Assembly: GCF_963855985.1 (NCBI RefSeq)
Contig: NC_087112.1
Span: 7,938,501-8,002,500, forward strand
Source: Ostrinia nubilalis
Taxonomy: Eukaryota > Arthropoda > Insecta > Lepidoptera > Crambidae
Length of the DNA: 64,000 bases
Direction of reading: 5' to 3'
Below, in pieces: positions 31,443-43,340 of the stretch; the stretch's first letter is position 1; each line of letters begins with the position of its first letter. The notes beneath the pieces were generated by a model that ran no database searches, was not told the origin of the DNA, and worked only from the letters and a program-made list of their open reading frames with translations. A program made the position numbers and the translations under genes.

Positions 31443-32620
31443 TTAAATGTATATTTAACAAAATACATAGGTATTATACCGTTACATAGGTTTGTCCAGA
31501 CACTATTGTTCTCTATAAAAATAAAATAAACGTATTTATTTATGACCTGAAACCTAAAATTAGTCAATACATAGAAAAAACAAAAGAACTTATAATTAGC
31601 ATTTGTTTTGTTTCACAAGTGTTTTTACTTGAAATGCATGCGAAATGCACTTCTTATAGAAAGCTATTTTCTTTTGATGATTTAATTAGTGTAAAATATA
31701 AAATTGGAAACAATACCCATTTACGTAAGACGTTTATTTATTTATGTCAATTTATTATTATGATATTTGATGTTAAAGACACCTGACATGTTTGTTATAT
31801 TCGCATATTCGGTCTTTCAACTCAATCGTAGGTATTCGTTCGTTCGTTCGTTTCAGCCGAAAGACATCCACTGCTGGACAAAGGCCTCCCCCAAGGATTT
31901 CCGTAGGTATTAATTTTAGAGAATATCGTGACATTTACAAACATTAATAGGCATAAGTACCTACGGTTTAAATATTGACAATGGGCACTAGATATCTGGC
32001 AAAATGATTGAAATTACTTAATACTGTAAGTACCTATGCTTACAGAATTTCAGTGTAAGTAGGTACATTCATTATTTACAACAGTCAAATTATTGACTGA
32101 AGGTAAATAAATATCGAATTCCAAACATTGATTTGTTATTGATACGTTATTTGTAAACTTAACTGATAATCATGCGTGACAAGTTATTTAAATAATAACA
32201 ACTTTTCATAAACAAAATATTTACGAACCGTCTAATCTTAGGTATTCAAGGTAGAAACAGACCCAATTGATTTAAGCAAAAAAAGAATCTCCTTTTTTCG
32301 TCATCATTATTCTCAACTGTTACTAGCACAAACATGGATTTTTCTGGTCCGAAATAAATAAATTATTAATTATAATTATATTCTGAATTAAAGAAAAAAA
32401 AAACAACACCGAATTCTAGGTACATGCTAAAAAACTGCACCAACTAAAAAAAATAGTTAATTCAAGTTTTTTATCTTAGGTAAATGTACGTGTATAGTCT
32501 GATTTGCTTTTGTCTGCACTATTTCGACTAGATTAAAAGTAAAATAATACTTATTCGTAAATAGACACACTCGTATATAAATACATAAACAGACACAACA
32601 TAACTCTATAAATGCTTCTG
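31443..32620. other. AT-rich stretch with one RTE tail
   Basis: 31844-31903 is an RTE-type 3' end on the minus strand (CGTTCGTTCGTTCGTTTCAG, CACTGCTGGACAAAGGCCTC). Elsewhere nothing recognised. Confidence 0.5.
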
Positions 32621-32621
32621 C

Positions 32622-32652
32622 TCATCATCATCATCATCATCATTATCATCAC
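32622..32652. repeat. (CAT)n microsatellite
   Basis: About ten near-perfect CAT or ATC repeats, probably an RTE tail that has lost its body. Confidence 0.7.
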
Positions 32653-33429
32653 ACTTAAAATGGACAAATCTGATTCTACCTTTAGATAGTTAATACAAAG
32701 CCTTTGTTATGTTCACGGTTTGGTTAGCAATTTCCTCAAAACAAAAGACAAACTTTTGTTTATGAATGCGTCTGCAATTTTGAATAACTTCCCACTCAGC
32801 TAATACTGTACAATGGCTATGTTTATGTATAAAAATACAGGGTGTCAAGTTGAGATAGGAGTTCGAATTACCGAATTACTCTATTTTAATTGGCACGCCA
32901 TCGCGCCACTTTCTTCCGATATAATATGACCTAATTCTAACTCTCGTTCCCTTCACTGCAACTCGTGTACAGCCTCTACAGTTTGGCTTTTGTAAAAGAA
33001 TTCGAAGTATGATTAGAAGATAATTATGTACCAGGTTTCCGACTCTTATGGTCACAAAATACAATTAATACACAAAATTACTCAAAATTGGCAGAAATAA
33101 ATCTCAGTAAGAGGTCTTAACTCTCCAATCGGTTTATACAAATGCTGTTTTAATAGCTCTCTCTATTTCTACTACAGTTATAGATTTTTTTATAAAACCA
33201 AGCTAGTTTAATCTAGATACGACATACAAATGGCTTAGCCGCAACGAATTTATAAACCACAAAGCGAATGTGTGTTTAATGAGAAATAAATTATGTTGGT
33301 TTGTTATGAAACTCACTATTGTTGTATGCTAAAGAATATCGTGGAATATTTTTAGAATTTTTTTTACAAATGAGTTTTATAAAGTTGAAGGATTGAAGAT
33401 ACTTGATAATTTGATAACCGGACTATAAA
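32653..33429. other. AT-rich stretch with a weak repeat relic
   Basis: TACAGGGTGTCAAGTTGAG at 32838 is a motif common at insect repeat ends. 32940-33010 weakly matches 18530-18680. No gene. Confidence 0.4.
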
Positions 33430-33525
33430 GGTCATAGCACATTTATCTACCCGGAAAGGAATCAACACCACGAGGCGAGGCGTTTACGGTGCGTTGCAAT
33501 AAGGAGTTTCATACAGAGAAAAAAA
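33430..33525. mobile_element. Partial AGCACA-TTATCAAC MITE
   Basis: GGTCATAGCACATTTATC, CGGAAAGGAATCAACACC, GAGGCGAGGCGTTTACGGTG and GGAGTTTCATACA, as in 51013-51222. Its right end is missing. Confidence 0.55.
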
Positions 33526-35325
33526 TAAAAAGTTATAGGTTCGAATCTTGATGGGAGCTTTAACAACTTATGAATGAATTCAATTTTTCACAAAAAAATT
33601 AGGGGGTAGGTTGAAGGATAGAGACATAGAGATACTTATGCTGGGTTGCACCATCTTACTTTGTACTAGAAGTTAGAAACGCAGGTGTAAATTGGGTCAC
33701 CCTCTATCAGAGGACTCAGTGGCATGCGATGCAAATTACTGCATACAAGCAATTAAATTCACTGCTTACCAAAAAATATTATAGCGCCTACCTCGAAAAT
33801 AAAACTAAAGCACGCCACTGCCTCGAAACTTATAAATTATTACCTGTTTCAAGATTATCGAATAAGTTATAATAAAGTTCAATCACCAGACCTTATCTCA
33901 TCCTAAATGTTTATTTATATTACGTACAGTCGGCGTCATAAATTACATATCTCACCAAAGGATTTAAACCTTATTCCTTTACAATAAGATTCAAAATCAA
34001 TTTACGATTTTTTTATTTAGTTGAACCTAAAAGTAATAGTGTATTTGACGGTACCAAGTATAGTTTATTTGCAAAACCACTTGTTTAATAAATCGAAATC
34101 GGACACCGAATTAAATATACACTGATTAAAAAACGACCTAACATGTTGCTAAGCCGAACTGGTTATAACAAATGGTGTACAGTCGGAAACATCAGACTAC
34201 ACGTCGGTACAAAATCGCCCTTATCACCAGTACATAAGGTTTCATATTTTCCTTGATATCGATTAATATTTTGCAATAAATCAACGGTTTTATTAACTCC
34301 TTTTTTCACTTTTTTAAGTTGTATCAATATTTCATGCAGAAGACATTCTAAAACGAATTGATACAATTCTCAGTTTTATGGTTAAACTTATTCTTTTAAT
34401 ACATTTTATTTGGTTTTATTTCTTTTATAACGAATAAGGAAAAGTTTATTATTAGATTAGCGCAGGCGGTTTTTAGAGTTCCGTATTATGGTTCCCATTA
34501 AAAATTATTTCCCTGATGATCATAATTATCACATTTATATAATTTTAAAATAGGCACTATTCAATAGCGATACCTCACTTAACAAAGTGCGACAACTTAA
34601 AATTTTCATTTTTTTACAAAATTACGTCTGGTAGCCGCCTAACAAGGAATGGCTTTAGTAGTGACACTTGCAAAATTAACAGCTGATTCTTCATTGAGTA
34701 ACTTTAACATTGAGAATCATTGAGTAACTTTTATTTATTTTATTTTATATTTATTTTATTTCAGGCACAGCTACAGAGAACAAACAATAACAATACAACA
34801 CAATAACATAGCACAATATTAAGTCTGAACTGAAAAATAAAATTGACAAATTGACAGTTTTAGTATGAAAATGTTCGAAATAACAATTAAATTATAATCT
34901 TCAGATAAGAGTTCACCAAATTACCTAATTGAGGTAAGAACTATTAAAATTGATCACGAATGAACAAAACATAACGTACATAAAATATACGTTGAAAAAC
35001 ACATTACCCTTCTTTTGTGACGCGTCGGGTAATTAAAAGTACATTGTGGATAGTTATCATCATAGATAATTGCTATGATAACCTTTTCACTGAGAACTAT
35101 CGTGCGCATTACACTATGAAATTAGTTAAATACTTCATAATATATTTATTTGTAATCAGTTAATTAGTAGGTATATTTATGTATAAATATTTATTCTAAT
35201 GTTTGCCGAGTATTTGTTATTATTTAAATAACATATTTTCTAATTGTTTTGTTTTTAAGAGTTTACTAACTTCTAGCCTATAACCATACAAACCCATAAG
35301 GCACTGCTTAGTTACTTAGTAGACT
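33526..35325. other. AT-rich stretch, fragments only
   Basis: 33640-33700 holds a half copy of the GGCTGGTNGCACCA MITE. 34690-34740 has TGAGTAACTTT in tandem. 34760-34790 has the dispersed block TTTCAGGCACAGCTACAGAG. The 67-residue minus frame at 34163-34366 has no recognisable domain. Confidence 0.4.
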
Positions 35326-35447
35326 TTATGCCCATTTTCACCATCAATCTCTAATTTTTAAGGGACCCCTATGAAAACAAAATTCCTGATAAATGTTACC
35401 ATAGGGGACACTTAAAAATTAGGAGTTGATGGTGAAAACGGGTATTA
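35326..35447. mobile_element. Palindromic MITE TATGCCCATTTTCACCATCA
   Basis: Left TGCCCATTTTCACCATCAAT with CTAATTTTTAAGGGACCCC, right inverse GGGGACACTTAAAAATTAG with TTGATGGTGAAAACGGGTAT. I know this as an abundant lepidopteran MITE. Confidence 0.75.
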
Positions 35448-36060
35448 AACTCTGACCAGAAGATCCTGGATTCGACTCCCAGAGGAAAATAACTTCCTTG
35501 TTTTTTATTGACGCGGTCAGAATCGAACCTAGAACCCTGTTTATGGTTATTCTCCATGCCATTGCACCATATCAATACGCAATAATTATTATTGGCCGAT
35601 AAGATAAGTTCTATGCTGCAAATGTCACGTTATAGTGGCCGATAAATGTCAGCCTGACACAAATTATGATAATTATAATAAAACTAAGTTTAGAATATTT
35701 TAAAGAAGAAGATATTAGTCGAAACTTGTTATTATTATATTAATAAGCTGGCTCAAGAAAAATCTAAAAATTATTAACTAAGTCGAATCTGTTGGCACTC
35801 AGACTTCTTATTTTAAACTGGAAGGAATTAAAAGTTTAATCAGTAAGAATGTGATATTTGCATAATGAAAGCATTTCCATTTTGATGCGAATTGGTGCAA
35901 TTTTGAGTTAACCCAATGATGCAGTGCAAGTTACGAATTTTTTTTTAATTATTTATAACTTGAAAAATCTGTATAAGGCGGGAATGAACCCACGACCTTC
36001 CGCTTGCCGGGCGACTACTGTTCCAAATTAGTTTGAGATGCAACTCTTAATGCTAAAAAT
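35448..36060. other. tRNA-like SINE debris
   Basis: GATTCGACTCCC at 35472 and CAGAATCGAACC at 35518 are B-box-like in opposite orientations. 35970-36040 (GGAATGAACCCACGACCTTC, CGCTTGCC) is a reverse SINE fragment related to 23150-23215. No complete tRNA. Confidence 0.35.
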
Positions 36061-36174
36061 TATATAACTATTTTTTTTTTAAGTTCGGATACTCAATAAA
36101 ACTTGAGTCAAATCCGAAAATAATTGCTTGATATAAAAATATGTATCTGACATTCCTAAATATCAGTTGTATCT

Positions 36175-36206
<32 letters not shown>

Positions 36207-36210
36207 AAAA
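36175..36210. repeat. (GAAA)n microsatellite
   Basis: Eight uninterrupted GAAA units. Confidence 0.85.
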
Positions 36211-36229
36211 TTATTTATTTGACAACTAA

Positions 36230-36385
36230 AAAGCACAAAAAACAACGAGGCGGAGAAAAAAAAAATGTTGCCAAAGAGGTCACCCACTCAGTATTATCTT
36301 GACAGTTGACATTTTACTGCCAAGTGCCAAGACACTGGTTTTCAGTGGGTGCCTTGTACGCAGGGGCAAAAAAAAAATATAATAA
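36230..36385. repeat. Dispersed repeat (CACCCACT...AGTGGGTGCC)
   Basis: CACCCACTCAGTATTATCTT and GGTTTTCAGTGGGTGCC flank a GACAGTTGACATTTTACTGC core, bounded by A-runs. SINE- or LINE-tail-like and followed by the A-rich tandem repeat. Confidence 0.45.
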
Positions 36386-36400
36386 GATAAATTCAAATTA

Positions 36401-36680
36401 ATTAAAATTCACATTGAAATAAAAATAAAAATAACAATTACAATAAAATTTTAAAAAAAAAGAACAATACAATAACTAAAATTTTAAATAAACATGTCCA
36501 AAAATATATAAAAATTAAAATTCACAATAAAATAAAAATTACAATAAGAATAAAATTAACAAAATTAACAAAAAAAAAAAAAAACAAAAAACAATACAAT
36601 TAATTTCAAATAAACATGTCAAAATAAATTAAAATTCACATTAAAAAATAAAATACCAAATTAACGACACAGACAGGACA
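36401..36680. repeat. A-rich tandem repeat, about 114-bp unit
   Basis: ATTAAAATTCAC starts at 36401, 36514 and 36628 (spacing 113 and 114 bp), and AAATAAACATGTC recurs within the units. Two full units and a partial third. Confidence 0.65.
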
Positions 36681-37485
36681 ATAATAATTTTAATTAGACA
36701 AATGTAATAAATAATAATAATCATGAAAATAAATCAAAACAAAACAAAACGCCGCTTGGCTGCGGTCGAAGAACGCGGCCAAAGAGTCAGGTGACGGGCC
36801 GTGAATGAAGAAAAAATAATAAAAAAGTGACAAGATCTACAACTGATGCGATAAACAAGCATTGTTTATTTACAAATAAAAATATCATTCCTGTAAAAAA
36901 CACTAGGTAGTTGTCACAAAAAGGCATATTTAAGTGATGTAGATTGCATTTCCATACAAAACCCAAGAATTCTCGTTTTGACAGCTCCTTAAGTTTGACA
37001 GCTGACTGAACAAGAATTTAATTACGAAGCATGTATGGAATAACTGATTTTATTTGCTTATTTACGATAATTTAACTACCTGCATATTTTGCTACGTGCC
37101 TGAAAGTTAAGATGGTGCGAAAAATGTTTATTGTTTAAAATTTTCAAACAATAACATAATCGTAAGCATTGAACTACGCTATTCTATCGGTAAGTTTATT
37201 GTCTCATATCTGTATGACTTAAAACGTCTTCAATAATTATTGAAGTATTATATTCTTTCTTAAAAGGACAATAACGGTTGTCTATAGGCACTTAAAAATT
37301 CAACAATACGTACTTTTATTGACGTAAACACTTACCTTCAGGACAAAATATGTAGGTAGGTATGCAGGCATATAAACTGGGTATTTATTTATTCATGCTA
37401 TTTACCACTAACGACCATAACAATATTATCAACTGTAACAAAATTATAATGCAAATATGAAACAAATTATGTGAAAATAACTTAC
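36681..37485. other. AT-rich stretch with a short GC-rich insert
   Basis: 36748-36805 (CGCCGCTTGGCTGCGGTCGA and AACGCGGCC) is GC-rich against its surroundings and may belong to the preceding repeat. Nothing else recognised. Confidence 0.4.
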
Positions 37486-37738
37486 TTGCTTTCGTCCGTC
37501 CGCTGGATTTCTTAAATCTAATATCACAGGATTTTATTTGTATAAAAAAACAAAACACACACAAAGGACACTTTAAAAAAATATTTACACAAAAATATGT
37601 ACACTGGCCAGTCAGTTTTTTGAAATTACATTCCCGTGCGTTCGATTTTTTTTACATTTTCGTTCGCGTTCCGTGTTCGAATCGCGTTCTGTTTTTGAAT
37701 TTGACAAGTGCGTTCGTTCGCGCGCTCGCCGCCAGACT
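37486..37738 (-). other. Candidate minus-strand non-coding first exon
   Basis: From an initiator-like GCAGT (A at 37738) the minus strand runs through GC-rich sequence (GCGAGCGCGCGAACGAACGC), then AT-rich sequence, to a strong splice donor, AAGCAA|GTAAGT with the intron starting at 37485. No long frame starts inside; the only two ATGs are each followed at once by TAA. This fits a 5' untranslated first exon of a gene reading leftward. I could not identify a downstream coding exon in the window, so the intron would be long or the gene would extend off the left edge. Confidence 0.4.
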
Positions 37739-37761
37739 GCGGTTCAGGTAGTAATCCGTCG

Positions 37762-37767
37762 CTTATA
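37762..37767 (-). promoter_or_regulatory. TATA-like element
   Basis: TATAAG on the minus strand, about 30 bp upstream of the initiator-like CAGT at 37736-37739. This is the usual spacing for a TATA-Inr core promoter. Confidence 0.4.
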
Positions 37768-39622
37768 CCGCACGTCAGGTGGACAGTTCAATGAGTGATA
37801 ATGATAACAGCTTGTCGCCAAGCTACCTATGGCTTAAGCAGATTTTTAAGGGTTGCCCCAACCGGTTACGGTCAATGCTCGCTCTGAGCCGTGGGAAAGT
37901 TTTTTGATTGATTTTTTTACGCGGAAGACTAGGGGAGGTTGCCGGTTTTTAGTTGATGTGAAATGAGCCGAGTTTGATCTTGTATGGGATTTTAATGGTG
38001 TTCATTAATTAATGACTTAGTCATTAATTTTTAGCAATTTATAGCTTTATACACAATAATCTCAAACTTTTTTTATGAAGTCTAAGTATATGGAATAGTT
38101 TTGTCGGTGCTGAGAAAACTGAAAATTATTTTCTATTTTTCTTTCATATTTTTAGTAAGACATAAAAATATTTAAAATAATTTTATAACTTACAAAAAAT
38201 CTGAGAATATCGATGTGTAATTAACTAATTAAAAGATATTAATTTGTTTAATTAATAAGACAACTCACATACTCTCCTTATCCTTCTCATTCTGTTTGCA
38301 ATTCCGAGGCGTAGTTCTAATATTTTCAGAGTATTTTTTTTACTGAAATTGTTCTCAGAGTAATATTTTAGTAGTATTATTAAAGGTGCTCTTTCACTGA
38401 AAGCATTCGCGTGTAACGCAAAATGCTAATATTAAACTTTACAACAGCATTCGTTTTAATAAGAACCATATTATAAAAATGTCTCCAGCGAGAAAGCATC
38501 ATATTTTATTATTAAAGTTGCTGGATTATTAGACCCGAGACTCTCTAAAATAGAGAAACACTGGTCTCAAAATTTTTTATATGACCGTGACTCTTTATTT
38601 TAATTGTTGGGACTCGATAATATAGCACACAAATCAAAAACCGAGTAGTTAACGTCGTTTTAATGATATAATTAATGACAATTTTAATTACAATCCAATT
38701 AGTTCGCAACTCAAAAAGCAATGAGTTAATTTTGTTTGTTTACTCTCGAAAATGTGTGCCAAGGAAAGTTATAAACCACTTAAATGGTATTTAATCCATT
38801 GAAGATAAGATTCTTACAATAACACTAGTTTTAACTGTATATCCATACACGAGTAGATTAAGAATAAAACTGTCCTATAAATCTAACAGAGGGCTGAGTG
38901 TGAGTTTTTGTTTTGTTTTTTTGACGCGCTCAATAGTGAGCGCGTCAAAAAATGACATTTAATCTATGACGAATTGTACAGCGTCCCTAACGGGAATTGT
39001 TCAAAAACTAAAATTTTCATACATTTTTTGCTAGTGAGTGCGTTTATTTATTTTCATTGCACGAAATTTTAAAATTTGTAGTTATCCTTTTATGATTTGT
39101 CTAGGACAATGTTTTCAAAATAATGTTTATCATTATTAAATTAATGTTATATTCAACTTAATTCAAATAATACCTACTGAGTTTGCAAGCGCCTCTTCAG
39201 TTCAGAATAGCTGGACCGATTCTTATTTTAACTCATGAATGATCAACGTCACAATACGATTTATTAATGTAGGTTTTTTTTACAAAAATAATTAAAATAC
39301 TGTTGGTTTTTTTTTTTTTCAAATTTCATCAGTCGAGGTATTTTTGAATAGGTTTATATAAATTGCTAATTAAAGCAATTCGTTTCATTCATATTATGTG
39401 CATGTTTTGTCTCAAATTGCTGTGTGTAGGTATTTTACCATTTCCTCTGCCCTTGAAAACACTCGTATGTTAAATTCTTTTGTTATTTCTTGAATGATGC
39501 ATCTCTGCAAGACGCAAAAAGGTACTTTCCCCAGTTAAATGACTCATCCCACACCATTATTTTTTAAAGATGTAAAGCTGCGTAGTACATTTTTTACATG
39601 TGAAATAATTTCTTGGTAATAT
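37768..39622. other. AT-rich stretch, one perfect hairpin
   Basis: 38917-38952 is a perfect 16-bp inverted repeat (TTTTTTGACGCGCTCA) with loop ATAG. Nothing else recognised. Confidence 0.45.
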
Positions 39623-39993
39623 ACAGGATGTCTGTTTGATAGTAAAAAGTTGAGGATTTTAAATATAATTATTAATTAAACAAGGGCTATTGTAAAATAT
39701 ATTTGTCTTAAGGAAACATGTTATCAATACCACACCACATAAGTTTAACAAAAAATAAACATTAAATAAAAACATAAAAGTAAAAGAAAGTAAAAAATCT
39801 ATTCGACTTCGACCCAAAATCTCCTATTCATACTTAGGTATTTTAATTATGTACCTACACATATTTTCGCAGTTTGGTTTTAAATTGTAAAACGAGGGCA
39901 AAAACTTAGCAATTTCTTTTTTTCTAAAATTACGAGCATTATTTTAATTTATTTTTGGCAGATACAGATACGACACGAAAATACACCCTGTAT
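39623..39993. mobile_element. Possible small TIR element
   Basis: ATACAGGATGT at the left and ACACCCTGTAT at the right form an 11-bp imperfect TIR around AT-rich non-coding sequence. The ACAGGGTGT motif is common at insect repeat ends. Weak evidence. Confidence 0.3.
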
Positions 39994-40283
39994 AACCTAA
40001 AAGCGTAGTTAGATCGCAGACAATATCTCTTAATTGGCAATTTTTGCTATAACGCAAAGATGATGGGGTCATAAAACAGTTTTGGGTACAACGAACTGTC
40101 TGCGTCGAATTGGCTGGCAGTGTAAACTTTTTTAATTTTAAAAAGAAATATGACAGAACAAAATTAAATTGCTCTATGAAGAATGAAGATCTATGTATTT
40201 ATTTATTTATTTTCACCAACTAAAACTATCTTTACAGGTCAATAACATAATGCGATAGAATTATTATTGCATCATTTCTTCTA

Positions 40284-40380
40284 ACGCCCGTCTTCACAAA
40301 CATTACTATGAGGTCTCACAGTGTGCGTGGACGCACAGGGTGACACACGAACCAATCACAGAGCTCTATGGAAACCAGAA
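40284..40380. mobile_element. Truncated ACGCCCGTATTCACAAA MITE
   Basis: Left half of the element at 43191-43340: ACGCCCGTCTTCACAAACAT, GTCTCACAGTGTGCGTGGAC, ACGAACCAATCACAGAGCTC. Confidence 0.65.
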
Positions 40381-40676
40381 TATACCTGAATTGCGAAAAA
40401 AAAATTTTTTTTTACTTGACTTCAGGATATTGTATTATTTTACTCATTGAATAGGTAAATAAAAACTTCGTATTACGTAAAAAAGGAAAGATGAACTGAA
40501 ATAATTAACAATTAGGAACCTTATACTTTAAACTAATCTTATTACAGTTCTAAGCGGAAATATATTACTATGCAAATGAAAAATACTTAAATGATTTCCT
40601 TTAATAAAATATGAAAAAATAATAGCAACGTTTTCACTGTCTCATGGTCACCATATTGATTCCAATTTTATCCTAC

Positions 40677-40880
40677 TTCCTATCCTACTAATATTATAAA
40701 TGCGAAAGTTTGGATGTCTGGATGTTTGTAACTCTTTCACGCAAATACTGAACGGATTTTGATGAAACTTTACAGTATTATTGTTTACAACCCAGAATAA
40801 CATACATATACAGGCTATAATTTATGACGATCTGTGACAAACTAAATTTCACGCGGGTGAAGCCGCGGGCAAAAGCTAGT
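40677..40880 (-). repeat. CCCGCGGCTTCACCCGCG dispersed repeat, full length
   Basis: Starts TCCTACTAATATTATAAATG, contains CTGAACGGATTTTGATGAAA, ends AAATTTCACGCGGGTGAAGC and GCAAAAGCTAGT. I know this as one of the commonest lepidopteran dispersed repeats. About 200 bp, non-coding. Confidence 0.75.
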
Positions 40881-40889
40881 GCATTCATA

Positions 40890-41000
40890 AATATTGGCGC
40901 CAAAACGTCATTGCATGAGGGTTCCGGGTTCGAATCCCGATAAACAAGTTTAAGGCTCGTGACGTCATGACATTGACTGGGTCAATGGTTTTTCAGGTGT
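40890..41000 (+). repeat. tRNA-like SINE fragment
   Basis: GGGTTCCGGGTTCGAATCCC at 40919-40938 is a tRNA T-arm with B-box, but no acceptor or anticodon stems can be paired around it. Confidence 0.4.
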
Positions 41001-41291
41001 GACGTATATGAGTCATTACAAAAACAATATTCGTCATTTGGTAAAACGCCTTTATAGTCAAACTAAAGATTAATATTCACATTCATATTGCTACGTAATA
41101 TTTTATTATGTAAACAAACAAACCAGGGCAAGTTGTTACTCATAAATGAAATGTCTTTGACATTAAAAAGAAGAAAGAAAAGCGGAGTTTTGTACGTAAG
41201 GTATTTTTTCATTACAGTCATACAAATCCATATTTTGCAGAAAATGAGAATAAATATTTTTTGCATCTCTCACTCTCTCTCTACTCTACCT

Positions 41292-41727
41292 TAGGGATGT
41301 TATGGATGTGTAGTTTCGGTTATGGATACGGTTACGGATATAGGAATAATATTATACCGGTTTCGGTTACGTACGGTTACGGATATTTTTTTATTTCGAA
41401 TATCCCAAAGTTTCGGTTACGGTTACGGATATCTGTGCTTTAGAATGCAAATTGCAATAGTTTTGGACACACGGTTCATTCATGGCCGCACACTTACATC
41501 GAATAAAAAGTAATAAAAAAATAAAAATTGATACTAGATGGCATTATAAAGGTAAATCAAGCTTTTATGCCTTTACATATCATGCTATACAAAAAAAACA
41601 ATTTAAACTGCCTACATCCGAAACTATCAGAAACTTTTGAATCGGTTACGGTTACGATTTCGGATATTTTTTTATTTCGGATATCCGAAAGTTTCGGTTA
41701 CGGTTAAGGATATCCATAACATCCCTG
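41292..41727. mobile_element. hAT-type element with GGTTACGGTTAC subrepeats
   Basis: Left end TAGGGATGTTATGGAT, right end inverse ATCCATAACATCCCTG (consensus CAGGGATGTTATGGAT). Direct repeats CTCTACCT (41284-41291) and CTCTACAT (41728-41735) match at 7 of 8. TTTCGGTTACGGTTACGGAT repeats occur subterminally on both sides with CGGATATCCGAAA-type palindromes. The short frames here are by-products of the repeat. No transposase. Confidence 0.8.
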
Positions 41728-41784
41728 CTCTACATCACGGTCATTATTTTTGTCTACACTACAAGAGCATGTTCCTTTCTACCA

Positions 41785-41935
41785 GAGGCAAATGGAGGAT
41801 TTGACCTACACTCCCCACGCTGGCCAGACGGGTTGGGGAGGCCTATGTTCGGATATTAATTTGTCCCTTAGTCGCCTTACGACATCCACGGGAAGAGTGG
41901 GGGTGGTCCTATTCTATTCCGTGGGAACTACCATA
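41785..41935 (+). repeat. GGGTTGGGGAGGCC dispersed repeat, uninterrupted copy
   Basis: AGAGGCAAATGGAGGATTTG, CCCCACGCTGGCCAGACGGG, GGCCTATGTTCGGAT, CCTTAGTCGCCTTACGACAT, TATTCCGTGGGAACTACC. Likely the 3' end of a LINE or a derived SINE. Confidence 0.65.
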
Positions 41936-41976
41936 ACTAAGCTATGGTATAAGTAGCTACTTTTATTTGATATTCA

Positions 41977-42105
41977 CCATCATCATCATCATTTCAGCCA
42001 CAGGACGTCCACTGCTGAACCTAGGCCTCCCCTAATGACTTCCACATCGCCCGGTTGGTAGCGGCCTGCATCCAGCGCCTTCCTGCTACCTTTATGAGGG
42101 TCACC
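41977..42105 (-). mobile_element. RTE-type 3' end
   Basis: CATCATCATCATCATTTCAG, GGACGTCCACTGCTGAAC, GGTAGCGGCCTGCATCCAGC and GCCTTCCTGCTACCTTTATG, the reverse of the 30700-30880 type. Confidence 0.7.
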
Positions 42106-43190
42106 TGTCCCCTTGTGATGGCCGTCCCAACGTCTTTGACATTGATAGTCGCGATTTTTTTATGTGTAATGTATTATTTTATTGTAATTAGCGATATGAG
42201 TAACATTTTACACGCACTGAGTAAGACAATGACTGCATAGGTACCTTCATTGTTCAATTACGATTGTGTATTGTTCATTTCTTATAAGTGGTGTAACTTT
42301 AATATAATAATAAAGATACAACAAGGTTAAACTTGTCCTGATTGAGAAATGTATCGATAAATTATTAAATAAACAACGGTGAATATTGTTTTCCTTGTAA
42401 AATAATAGATTGTGTTATCTATGGTAGTAAAATTAGTTTCATAAAAATACTTGGTTATTTCAATAAACAGGCATGTTGACATCACTAATCAGTTAACTAT
42501 GTTTTTTGTCACCTATTTATTTCTTCTTTTTTTTTTCATTTTTACGATGTATGTAATTTACGCATAAGCCATGATTTTGTAATCTGTTGTACCTACTTAA
42601 TTGATACTTTGAAGTAAATGGTTTCTGAAACTTTTTTAAAACTTTTTAATTTAAGTAGGATTCGAATTTATTTTCGAAACTTTGGCCTTTAATTAATAAG
42701 CATCTGCATTAATGAAATTAAACGTTATTGAAACATACCTATGTATAGTTATTTTTGTTTATTATTTACTTTACCTATGCGTCATATTCGTTTCGTGGTT
42801 TCAAAAACAATGGCATTTGAGGTAGTTAACAATAACAATTGGGTTTTAACTTGATTTTCATTGATTTGAAGGCATTTTCAAGGTATTGCGGTTAAACAGA
42901 AGCATTATATTGATTTTGCTGACCTAATTAATTGGTAATTAATAAGAATAATGAGCAGCAATGGATAACAATAGGTGATAATAATATGATTTATTATCAT
43001 TCATGTCGTAAAAGTTTCTTGAAATGATTAGCCTACGTTCGTTATTCATAGAGATTAATGCTTTAAACTGAAATGGTTAATTACTTCAGTTAGGTCAATT
43101 TTCACTCCAGAAATAGGAAAATCAGCCAAGTGTGAGTTGGTTGCGCATACTGAGGGATCCGTATATCGTTCATTATTGTTTAAGAGACTA
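42106..43190. other. AT-rich stretch, nothing recognised
   Basis: No gene, RNA or repeat recognised. Confidence 0.45.
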
Positions 43191-43340
43191 ACGCTCGTAT
43201 TTACAAATATTACTATGAAGTCTCACAGTGCGCGTGTACGCACAGGGTCACACACGAACCAATCACAGAGCTCTATTCAACGCTGTGCGTTCAATTTGCT
43301 GCGTCACATAATATGCAAGCATCGTTTGTGAATACGGGTG
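43191..43340. mobile_element. ACGCCCGTATTCACAAA MITE, full length
   Basis: Left ACGCTCGTATTTACAAA, right inverse TTTGTGAATACGGGTG, both flanked by TA. The interior contains CTCACAGTGCGCGTGTACGC. Partial relatives at 40284-40380 and 47679-47796. Confidence 0.75.

Noticed and set aside
31307..31567. Minus-strand frame that reads like a protein (VRPPASDAEVPGSIPSGG)
   Set aside because: It lies entirely over the tRNA-derived SINE head. This peptide is the usual translation of that SINE and not a gene.
36175..36680. Regular repeats considered as a CRISPR-like array
   Set aside because: A eukaryotic, A-rich tandem repeat with no constant-repeat and unique-spacer structure.
41261..41513. Tyr/Gly-rich frames (GYGYGYR) as a cuticle or silk-like protein
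   Set aside because: They arise from GGTTACGG subrepeats of the hAT-type element at 41292-41727 and have no signal peptide or conserved domain.
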